6,055 nucleotides of DNA from positions 86,769 through 92,823 of the forward strand of contig HF999741.1 of the NCBI GenBank assembly GCA_000434215.1, in the 5' to 3' direction. Of the stretch, positions 1-5,269 are shown piece after piece. The stretch is from Bacteroides sp. CAG:144 (GTDB taxonomy: Bacteria > Bacteroidota > Bacteroidia > Bacteroidales > UBA11471). The translations under genes were made by a program, and so were the position numbers. The notes under the pieces are model-generated. The model searched no databases and was not told where the DNA came from. It worked only from the letters and a program-made list of their open reading frames with translations. Every line of letters starts with the position of its first letter. The first letter of the stretch is position 1.

Positions 1-762
1 ACGCAAGTTCCCCCCGTCGATCGCACACAACTGCATATCGTACTTACCGATACACTGACACAAGAAGCGCGCCAAAATCTTATTGGCATTTCCCCGGCCC
101 TCGTTTATATCGCTACCTGAATGTCCGCCTTGCAATTTCGATACAGAAATACGTAATGCCACATACCCGGCGGGGAAAGGATAAGTCGTATATGTAAATG
201 TAGAAGTCGTATCGATACCGCCGGCACAACCGATAAATATTTCCGCCTCATCTTCCGAATCGAGATTGAGCAAATATTTGCCCGAGATAAATCCATCTTC
301 CATGCCGAATGCACCCGTAAGCCCGGTCTCTTCATCGACCGTAAAGAGCGCTTCAAGAGACGGGTGTACAAGATCGTCGGAGGCCAAAACAGCCAAAGCC
401 GCCGCCATACCGATACCGTTATCGGCTCCCAGAGTCGTACCCCGGGCTTTCACCCATTCGCCATCAATATATGCATCGATAGGGTCTTTATCGAAATCAT
501 GCTCCACACCGGCATTTTTTTCACACACCATATCCATATGCGACTGCAAGATGACACCCGGCCTATCTTCGCAACCGGGAGTAGCAGACTTACAGATAAG
601 TACATTTCCGGTAGCATCGGTACGTACCGCCAAATTGTGTTTTTTTGCAAAGTCGAGCAGATAGGCCCGTATTTTTCCCTCTTTCTTCGAAGGACGAGGC
701 ACCCGAGTTATTTCATCGAAATAACTCCAAATCTGTTGAGGTTTCAGGTCTTTAATTCCCAT
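1..762 (-). CDS. pepD: Aminoacyl-histidine dipeptidase (Xaa-His dipeptidase, M20C family), C-terminal part outside window
   Basis: The minus strand is open from an ATG at 762 to the window edge, giving 254 residues of a family usually about 480-490 long, so the C-terminal part is missing. PepD is a cytosolic di-zinc peptidase that cleaves Xaa-His and related dipeptides. The visible metal-site residues follow the M20C pattern: QSHMDMV with His75 and Asp77, LGADNGIG with bridging Asp114, VDEETG with Glu144 (general base position) and Glu145, and LDSED with Asp168. GGHSG with His214 begins the lid/dimerisation domain. The last metal ligand, a His near the C-terminus in the family, lies off the window. 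The start gives the usual N-terminus (MGIKDLKPQQIWSYF) and is preceded only by an A/G-rich stretch with no clear Shine-Dalgarno. The gene is divergent from the small membrane protein gene at 903. Confidence 0.95.
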   Translation of the reverse strand, partial: MGIKDLKPQQIWSYFDEITRVPRPSKKEGKIRAYLLDFAKKHNLAVRTDATGNVLICKSATPGCEDRPGVILQSHMDMVCEKNAGVEHDFDKDPIDAYIDGEWVKARGTTLGADNGIGMAAALAVLASDDLVHPSLEALFTVDEETGLTGAFGMEDGFISGKYLLNLDSEDEAEIFIGCAGGIDTTSTFTYTTYPFPAGYVALRISVSKLQGGHSGSDINEGRGNANKILARFLCQCIGKYDMQLCAIDGGNLR

Positions 763-882
763 CGTTCTTATTTTTATGAGACTAGACCAATTTACCAAGA
801 ATCCCCATTTGTTAAAAAGTTTTATAAATTAATATAAACCCCCAAATCGACCGGTAAAAAGTATCAAGTCTCTGTTTCTTAT

Positions 883-904
883 ATATATTTGCATACAAAT
901 ATAT
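883..904. promoter_or_regulatory. Palindrome containing two facing Bacteroidetes-type -7 boxes
   Basis: Two perfect 9-base arms (ATATATTTG and CAAATATAT) flank a 4-base spacer CATA. Each arm contains a full match to the Bacteroidetes -7 consensus TAnnTTTG: TATATTTG at 884-891 on the plus strand and the same sequence at 896-903 on the minus strand. The plus-strand box would serve the small membrane protein and OmpH-like genes; the minus-strand box could serve pepD with a leader of about 125 nt. I see no convincing -33 TTTG element at the expected distance for either box. The surrounding DNA is AT-rich, so one of the matches may be chance. The arrangement would make the two start sites mutually exclusive, or the palindrome could be a regulator site. 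Confidence 0.45.
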
Positions 905-1109
905 GAATTATATGGTAAAAGTTATTCTACTCACCATAATAATTGTGGCCGTCTCGATATTGTTACTGGGTATAAAAATTTTTTTTGTCAAAGACGGACG
1001 TTTCCCTAAAACTCATATCGGAGATAATCCCGACATGAAAAAAAGAGGGATAACCTGCGCTCTTTCTACCGATTACGCCGACCGTAACACGAAAGGCCTC
1101 CATCAATAA
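903..1109 (+). CDS. Small single-pass membrane protein with conserved-looking FPxTHIG motif
   Basis: This encodes 68 residues. Residues about 5-28 form one strongly hydrophobic helix (VKVILLTIIIVAVSILLLGI), followed by a basic stretch (KIFFVKDGR) that suggests the C-terminal 40 residues face the cytoplasm. The soluble tail has GRFPKTHIG (residues 33-41), then a DMKKRGITCA segment with a single Cys. From memory, short Bacteroidetes proteins of unknown function carry a similar transmembrane helix plus a FPNTHIG...RKRGI...C segment; I cannot confirm that by search and no function is assigned. The start at 903 overlaps the promoter palindrome. The second ATG at 912 (MVKVILL...) is an attractive alternative because a transcript from the -7 box at 884-891 would begin only a few bases before 903. 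The OmpH-like gene follows 40 bp downstream without a terminator, so the two are probably co-transcribed. Confidence 0.72.
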   Translation: MNYMVKVILLTIIIVAVSILLLGIKIFFVKDGRFPKTHIGDNPDMKKRGITCALSTDYADRNTKGLHQ

Positions 1110-1149
1110 ACCGATAATTGCATTATTCACCAAAACCAAAATAATAAAT

Positions 1150-1743
1150 ATGTACAAATATTTTACTCTTTCCACGGCTATCGCCGGAATACTCCTCGCC
1201 ACGACAAGCTGCCAAGAACCGGCAAAAACTGCCGTCGAAAAGAATAACGTTCCCGCCCAAACAGTCGACTTTTCGGGCCATTTACCCATCGCTTATGTCG
1301 AAGTCGATTCTTTGTTGAGCAATTATAATCTGGCCAAAGACCTGAACGAACAAATGCTTACACGACAAGAAAATGCTCGGGCTACGGTAAATGAAAAAGG
1401 ACGCCAACTGGAAAAAGAAGTCGCCGAGTTCGAACGGAAAGTCAAGAACAATGCTTTCCTTTCGCAAGAACGATTTGAACAAGAACAACAACGTCTCCTC
1501 AAAAAGCAGCAGGAATTGCAGGCTTATGCTCAACAACTCGAAAACGAATTGTTGCAAGAGCAACAAAAGATGCTTATCCAAGTAACTGATTCCATCACCA
1601 ACTTCATCAAAGAGTACAACAAAGACGGCAGATACGAAGCGATACTCAACAATAGTAGCGTACTCTATATTAAACCTTCTTATAACATTACTCCGGAAAT
1701 TACACGATTGCTAAACAATAGATATACCAGCAAACAAAAATAA
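1150..1743 (+). CDS. OmpH/Skp-family periplasmic chaperone-like lipoprotein
   Basis: This encodes 197 residues. The N-terminus is a lipoprotein signal peptide: MYKYF, a hydrophobic stretch to residue 19, then a TTSC lipobox, so Cys21 is the predicted lipidated residue. After a linker, IAYVEVDSLLSNY (47-59) matches the conserved first strand region of the OmpH family. A long Gln/Glu/Lys-rich coiled coil with almost no proline spans about 60-150, followed by a compact tail (NKDGRYEAILNNSSVLYI then ITPEITRLLNNRY) typical of the family's C-terminal trimerisation strands. Skp-type proteins are trimeric 'tentacle' chaperones for unfolded outer-membrane proteins; anchoring through Cys21 is the difference from soluble E. 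coli Skp and recurs in Bacteroidetes. The leader is A-rich with no Shine-Dalgarno. The gene lies downstream of the small membrane protein and ends at the inverted repeat shared with pgeF. The client proteins cannot be inferred. Confidence 0.85.
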   Translation: MYKYFTLSTAIAGILLATTSCQEPAKTAVEKNNVPAQTVDFSGHLPIAYVEVDSLLSNYNLAKDLNEQMLTRQENARATVNEKGRQLEKEVAEFERKVKNNAFLSQERFEQEQQRLLKKQQELQAYAQQLENELLQEQQKMLIQVTDSITNFIKEYNKDGRYEAILNNSSVLYIKPSYNITPEITRLLNNRYTSKQK

Positions 1744-1762
1744 TTCAAAAAACGACAAATAG

Positions 1763-1798
1763 ACAAGCGGAGCGGTTGTGTACAACCGCTCCGCTTGT
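1763..1798. terminator. Bidirectional rho-independent terminator between convergent genes
   Basis: A perfect 17-base inverted repeat (ACAAGCGGAGCGGTTGT and its complement) is separated by only GT, giving a GC-rich stem of about 15 bp with a short loop. It sits 19 bp after the OmpH-like stop codon and 3 bp beyond the pgeF stop codon. Read on the minus strand the stem is followed by CTATTTGTCGTTTTTT, a good U tract after a small gap; read on the plus strand it is followed by the weaker ATTTCAATG. It should stop both convergent transcripts, more cleanly for pgeF. Confidence 0.85.
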
Positions 1799-1801
1799 AT
1801 T

Positions 1802-2644
1802 TCAATGCAAAAATATACCGGATAAAAATCGTCCGAATAGCTTTCCTCCGGCCCGCCGAGAGGAAAAGAAAAGATCATTCCGGGTATACGTGCAAATTCC
1901 TGCCACAGAAATATGCTCGTCTCGAATTCCCGCAGAAAGCAAATCGGCACAGTTTGCCACCCATAAATCGATATGATGGCGACCGTTGTCTCCCCTACGG
2001 GGAGAAATTATTTTGCGACGATGTACCGGATAAGCCGTAGCAAACGCATCGGCAACCTCATCGCCAACCTCAAATGCCGATTCTCCGATAGAAGGACCGA
2101 TAGCCACATAAATATTTTCGGGGTTACTACCATAGATACCCTGCATTACCTCGACCGTCCGCAAAGCGATATGCCCTACCGTACCCCGCCAACCTGCATG
2201 AGATGCGCCTATCACCCGACGGCGAGAATCATAAAACAACAACGGGACACAATCGGCCGTAGAAACCGCCAAACACACGCGAGGCAGATCGGTTACCAAA
2301 CCATCGGCTCGCGAAACATATTCCATTTGTTCGGTATCTTTCCATGACAAAAAATTGGGAGGTATCGACAAAACCTCATTACCATGCACCTGACGAGGCT
2401 GTACCAGAGCCGACGACGGAATAGATAAGGCCCGACACAAGGCCGCCCGATTTCTCATCACCCGAGTCAAATCTTCTCCCGAATGACGTCCTAAATTAAA
2501 AGAGGAAAATGGATCTCCGGGATGATTTTCTCCTCGTTGCGTAACAAAATGCGTCAAGCCGGGAAAAACATCCAATGACGGAAAAGTGCAGATACCTATT
2601 TGCCCTGGTAAATGACGAAAAACAATTTCAGACTTTATCTTCAT
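1802..2644 (-). CDS. pgeF: Peptidoglycan editing factor PgeF (laccase-domain / YfiH family, multicopper polyphenol oxidase-like)
   Basis: From the ATG at 2644 this gives 280 residues, close to the usual length. The family is cytosolic; E. coli YfiH (PgeF) keeps wrongly built muropeptide precursors (L-Ser in place of L-Ala) out of peptidoglycan, and homologues have also been reported as purine nucleoside phosphorylase/adenosine deaminase-like or polyphenol oxidase enzymes. The His-Cys-His metal site is visible: His87 in QVHGNEV, Cys132 in [11 protein letters not shown], His149 in [15 protein letters not shown] (182-187) and the C-terminal [14 protein letters not shown] complete the pattern. 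The frame extends to in-frame ATGs at 2653, 2659 and 2683; 2644 (MKIKSEIVF) overlaps obgE by only 17 bp, but 2659 has a GGAGAG upstream, so the start is uncertain. All possible starts lie inside the obgE acidic-tail codons, so translation is probably coupled to obgE. Confidence 0.9.
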   Translation of the reverse strand: MKIKSEIVFRHLPGQIGICTFPSLDVFPGLTHFVTQRGENHPGDPFSSFNLGRHSGEDLTRVMRNRAALCRALSIPSSALVQPRQVHGNEVLSIPPNFLSWKDTEQMEYVSRADGLVTDLPRVCLAVSTADCVPLLFYDSRRRVIGASHAGWRGTVGHIALRTVEVMQGIYGSNPENIYVAIGPSIGESAFEVGDEVADAFATAYPVHRRKIISPRRGDNGRHHIDLWVANCADLLSAGIRDEHISVAGICTYTRNDLFFSSRRAGGKLFGRFLSGIFLH

Positions 2645-3743
2645 CCCAGTCATACTCATCGTAATTCTCTCCGTTATCCTCATCTATATACTCGTCATCA
2701 TCGAAACGGGTATCGAGATTATGATGCGTAAGAGTATCAGTTTTATTGTCTTCACTGTTGACAGCCTCCCAAAGCAGATCTTTCAATTCGGCGATGCCCT
2801 GACCGGTAACCGAAGATATATACGCAACCGGGAGTTCGTCGGGAACGGTTTTCTTCAAATCGGTCAACAATTCATCATCGAGCATATCGCATTTCGATAC
2901 GGCAAGGATACGATGCTTGTCGAGCAACTCGGGATTATACGCCGCCAATTCACCCAACAGAATATCATAATCGCGGGCGATATCGTCTGAGTCGGCCGGG
3001 ACCATAAACAAGAGCACCGCATTACGCTCGATATGACGCAAAAAACGCAAACCCAATCCCTTGCCTTCACTTGCCCCCTCGATGATCCCGGGAATATCGG
3101 CCATGACAAAAGATCGATTATCCCGATAAGAAACTATACCGAGATTGGGCTCCATTGTCGTAAAAGGATAGTCGGCAATCTTGGGCTTTGCCGCAGAAAC
3201 GGCCGATAACAGAGTCGACTTCCCGGCATTCGGAAATCCGACAAGCCCTACATCGGCAAGAAGTTTCAGTTCGAGAACGACAGTTCGTTCTATGGCCGGT
3301 TCACCGGGCTGTGCATAACGCGGAGTCTGATTGGTAGCACTGCGAAAATGCCAGTTGCCCAATCCCCCGCGACCACCTTTTAACAACACGATTTCTTGTC
3401 CGTCATCGGTCAGTTCACAAAGATATTCACCCGTAACCGCATCATAGGCAACCGTCCCGCACGGCACTTCTATAACACGATCAGCACCATCTTTTCCTGT
3501 ACTGCGACAGTCGCTACCCGACTCTCCGTTACCGGCATAGACATGACGCTCATATCGCAAATGCAACAAAGTCCAATAATTGCGGTTGGCCCGCAAAATA
3601 ATATGACCTCCCCGGCCGCCGTCTCCGCCATCGGGACCACCCTTAGGTGTATATTTAGCCCGGTGCAAGTGCGCTGAACCGGCACCGCCTTTTCCCGAGC
3701 GACAATAAATCTTTACATAATCGACGAAATTTGATTCGGCCAT
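2628..3743 (-). CDS. obgE: Obg family GTPase (ObgE/CgtA), 50S ribosome assembly and stress response
   Basis: This encodes 371 residues. The glycine-rich Obg fold occupies about 1-158 ([26 protein letters not shown]). The GTPase domain follows: G1 GFPNAGKST (169-177), G2 around YPFTT (192-196), G3 DIPG (216-219), G4 SKCD (283-286) and G5 ISSVTG (309-314). G4 has Ser in place of the usual Asn of NKxD. Obg proteins bind the 50S subunit late in assembly and respond to GTP/GDP/ppGpp levels. There is no separate OCT/TGS domain; instead the protein ends in a very acidic tail (14 Asp/Glu in 348-371). The start at 3743 gives the normal N-terminus and is preceded by AAAGAGAAG. It lies downstream of the adk terminator and has its own -7 box, so it is probably transcribed at least partly independently of hpt-adk, together with overlapping pgeF. 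Confidence 0.96.
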   Translation of the reverse strand: MAESNFVDYVKIYCRSGKGGAGSAHLHRAKYTPKGGPDGGDGGRGGHIILRANRNYWTLLHLRYERHVYAGNGESGSDCRSTGKDGADRVIEVPCGTVAYDAVTGEYLCELTDDGQEIVLLKGGRGGLGNWHFRSATNQTPRYAQPGEPAIERTVVLELKLLADVGLVGFPNAGKSTLLSAVSAAKPKIADYPFTTMEPNLGIVSYRDNRSFVMADIPGIIEGASEGKGLGLRFLRHIERNAVLLFMVPADSDDIARDYDILLGELAAYNPELLDKHRILAVSKCDMLDDELLTDLKKTVPDELPVAYISSVTGQGIAELKDLLWEAVNSEDNKTDTLTHHNLDTRFDDDEYIDEDNGENYDEYDWDEDKV

Positions 3744-3757
3744 AGTCTTCTCTTTTA

Positions 3758-3787
3758 CAAATATAAAATAACCCGTCTAATGATAAA
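3758..3787 (-). promoter_or_regulatory. Putative obgE-pgeF promoter (Bacteroidetes -7/-33 type)
   Basis: On the minus strand TATATTTG at 3758-3765 is a full match to the -7 consensus TAnnTTTG. An imperfect -33 element, TTTA at 3784-3787, sits 18 bp upstream of it. The predicted transcript would start about 10 nt before the obgE ATG, a short but workable leader. Its place just after the adk terminator supports a function. Confidence 0.5.
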
Positions 3788-3834
3788 CGGTTTACAAAGA
3801 TATACTTTTCTTTTTCTCCGACAAAACTGCAAGT

Positions 3835-3876
3835 AAAATGAAAAATCCCTTCTGCCTCACAAAGACAGAAGGGATT
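3835..3876 (-). terminator. Rho-independent terminator downstream of adk
   Basis: A perfect 11-bp stem is formed by AATCCCTTCTG (3844-3854) and CAGAAGGGATT (3866-3876) with an 11-nt loop. Read on the minus strand, the direction of adk, the stem runs into TTTTTCATTTT, a typical U tract. It lies about 37 bp past the adk stop and about 90 bp before the obgE start, so it should separate hpt-adk from obgE-pgeF fully or partly. Confidence 0.85.
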
Positions 3877-3880
3877 ATGC

Positions 3881-3910
3881 AACGGATAAATCCGTTATCG
3901 TAAAACGATA
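3881..3910. repeat. Two small tandem inverted repeats between adk stop and its terminator
   Basis: AACGGAT/ATCCGTT (3881-3887 and 3890-3896, 2-base spacer) abuts TATCGT/ACGATA (3896-3901 and 3905-3910, AAA spacer). Together with the terminator they put three consecutive hairpins in the 3' end of the adk transcript. They have no U tract of their own, so they are not terminators; they could protect the mRNA 3' end or be a binding site, or be chance. Confidence 0.4.
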
Positions 3911-3912
3911 TA

Positions 3913-4491
3913 TCAACGGGCAAACTCGTCGAGAGCTTTACTTATCGTTTCAAAGATAGAATCGACAGTCCCCATACCGTGAATGGCTTTATACTTGCCG
4001 TTCTTTACATAAAACTCTTTGAGAGGAGTTGTCTGGTTATGATATACATCAAGACGTTTTTTGATGGTTTCGAGATTATCGTCGGAGCGTCCAGATACCT
4101 GTCCCCGCTTGATAAGACGATCTATCAATTCGGGTTCATCAACTTCAAGACCGACAACGGCCGACAACTCCATACCACGATCGAGCAAAAGAGCGTCCAA
4201 AGCCTGAGCCTGAGGTATCGTACGAGGGAAACCGTCCAAAATAACACCTTCACGTGCCTCGGGAGTCGTATCGAGCAACTTGGCAAGCATATCGATAATC
4301 AGAGAATCGGGAAGTAACTGGCCTTTGGAAATGTAGTCATCGGCGATTTTTCCCAATTCGCTGCCGGCCTTGATTTCTTTACGCAAAAGGTCCCCGGTAG
4401 AAATGTGGTACAATCCATACTTCTCGATCAACTTCTCACTCTGTGTTCCTTTACCCGAACCCGGAGCTCCGAAAATAACAATGTTCATCAT
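3913..4491 (-). CDS. adk: Adenylate kinase, short (zinc-less LID) form
   Basis: This encodes 192 residues. It catalyses ATP + AMP = 2 ADP in the cytosol, balancing adenine nucleotides. The P-loop is GAPGSGKGT (8-16), the AMP-binding region has STGDLLR (31-37), and LDGFPR (85-90) is the diagnostic adenylate kinase signature. The LID is short: RGQVSGRSDDN (129-139) replaces the roughly 40-residue zinc-type LID, so this is the short form with no Cys4 site. LID/core arginines are visible at 135 and 146. The start is either of two adjacent ATGs (4491 or 4488); the family N-terminus M-x-NIVIFG fits the first. hpt ends 60 bp upstream with no terminator between, so the two purine genes probably form one transcript, which ends at the hairpin at 3835-3876. 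Confidence 0.97.
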   Translation of the reverse strand: MMNIVIFGAPGSGKGTQSEKLIEKYGLYHISTGDLLRKEIKAGSELGKIADDYISKGQLLPDSLIIDMLAKLLDTTPEAREGVILDGFPRTIPQAQALDALLLDRGMELSAVVGLEVDEPELIDRLIKRGQVSGRSDDNLETIKKRLDVYHNQTTPLKEFYVKNGKYKAIHGMGTVDSIFETISKALDEFAR

Positions 4492-4526
4492 AATTTTACC
4501 TATTTCTTGTTTTTCTTTTTTATCTC

Positions 4527-4546
4527 GTTACCCGCAAAAAGGTAAC
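4527..4546. repeat. Short inverted repeat in the hpt-adk gap
   Basis: GTTACC and GGTAAC flank an 8-base spacer. On the minus strand it is followed by an A-rich, not T-rich, leader (GAGATAAAAAAG) leading to the adk ATG, so it is unlikely to be a terminator. It could be an mRNA stem influencing processing or translation of adk, or chance. Confidence 0.3.
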
Positions 4547-4551
4547 TCAGT

Positions 4552-5088
4552 CTAATTATCTATAACATAAATATCTTTGAGATTGCGTCCCTCTTCTTCA
4601 TAATCGAGACCATAGCCGACAATAAAATCCCGGGGGATTTCAAATGCGACATAATCGACCTCGAAGTCATACAGCAAAGACTCCGGTTTGAAAAGCAGCG
4701 CCGCTATTTTTATGCACTTCGGACTTCGCGCCTGTAAATTCTGCAACAAAGCATGCATTGTGGTACCTGTATCCACAATATCCTCGATGATAATAATCGT
4801 GCGCCCGTCCACATCGACGCCAATATCCTGCAACAAATCGACTTTTCCTGTCGTAACAGTTCCTGCATACGACTTCATGCGCATAAATGCGACTTCACAA
4901 GGGAATTCCATTTCTCGCAACAAATCTGAAGCAAAAACAAATGCCCCGTTCAACATAACGATAAAAAGCGGACGTTCGTCCTTTACATCTTCGCGTATGC
5001 AACAAGCCACCCGCACCACCGCACGGGCGATTTCATCACTCGATATATAAGGTTTGAACGTTTTATCCTTGATGCGTATCTTATCCAT
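4552..5088 (-). CDS. hpt: Hypoxanthine (guanine) phosphoribosyltransferase
   Basis: From the ATG at 5088 this gives 178 residues, the usual length. It transfers phosphoribose from PRPP to hypoxanthine, and probably guanine, giving IMP and GMP in the purine salvage pathway of the cytosol. The PRPP-binding signature IIIIEDIVDTGTTM spans 98-111 with the Glu102-Asp103 pair and the 106-DTGTT-110 phosphate loop. VMLNGAF (45-51) is the first active-site loop, Lys134 in LLFKP is in the base-contacting position, and DFIVGYGLDYEE (154-165) is the purine/pyrophosphate pocket. The frame can be extended to a TTG at 5109, but that TTG lies within the likely -7 box, so the ATG at 5088 (MDKIRIKDKTF) is chosen. 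It is divergent from nnr and upstream of adk. Confidence 0.96.
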   Translation of the reverse strand: MDKIRIKDKTFKPYISSDEIARAVVRVACCIREDVKDERPLFIVMLNGAFVFASDLLREMEFPCEVAFMRMKSYAGTVTTGKVDLLQDIGVDVDGRTIIIIEDIVDTGTTMHALLQNLQARSPKCIKIAALLFKPESLLYDFEVDYVAFEIPRDFIVGYGLDYEEEGRNLKDIYVIDN

Positions 5089-5106
5089 TCCCTTTATAAA
5101 ACAGTG

Positions 5107-5134
5107 CAAAGGTACAAACTTTTATCGTAACAAA
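5107..5134 (-). promoter_or_regulatory. Putative hpt-adk promoter (Bacteroidetes -7/-33 type)
   Basis: On the minus strand TACCTTTG (5107-5114) matches the -7 consensus TAnnTTTG exactly. A TTTG at 5131-5134 lies 16 bp upstream, slightly closer than usual; the run of T just beyond it allows a looser match at 18 bp. Transcription would start near 5100, about 12 nt before the hpt ATG at 5088, which also argues against translation from the upstream TTG. Confidence 0.6.
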
Positions 5135-5229
5135 AATATAGGAATCTGAGCTTTTTACCGAAAATCGGAAATACATTCTCCCCATAACGGTTTTTCTACA
5201 ACAGAGAAGTGAAATTCTCAAAAAAATAT

Positions 5230-5237
5230 TATCTTTG
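5230..5237 (+). promoter_or_regulatory. Putative nnr promoter -7 box
   Basis: TATCTTTG matches the Bacteroidetes -7 consensus TAnnTTTG exactly, 32 bp before the nnr start codon, which allows a leader of roughly 25 nt. No clear TTTG -33 element is present at the expected distance; that region instead holds a small inverted repeat GAGAA/TTCTC (5204-5208 and 5215-5219). With the hpt promoter it forms a divergent control region of about 180 bp. Confidence 0.5.
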
Positions 5238-5269
5238 TTTGGGTGAAATTCGATACATTGCAATATGAT

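Noticed and set aside
364..837. 157-residue plus-strand ORF (and the overlapping 266-664 ORF)
   Set aside because: They lie antisense to pepD, which has all its metal-site motifs; the translations show no domain and no start context.
821..838. Inverted repeat TTTATA / TATAAA upstream of pepD
   Set aside because: The arms are only A/T and 6 bp long in a very AT-rich gap, which is expected by chance; no -7 consensus is present there.
963..1289. 108-residue minus-strand ORF with hydrophobic segments
   Set aside because: It is antisense to the small membrane protein and the OmpH-like signal peptide; its hydrophobicity is a by-product of those codons.
3655..3882. 75-residue minus-strand ORF between adk and obgE
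   Set aside because: It spans the terminator stem, the obgE promoter and the obgE start in another frame, so it is non-coding shadow.
4527..4546. GTTACC/GGTAAC hairpin considered as an hpt terminator
   Set aside because: No T tract follows on the minus strand and adk starts 36 bp later, so operon read-through is more likely.
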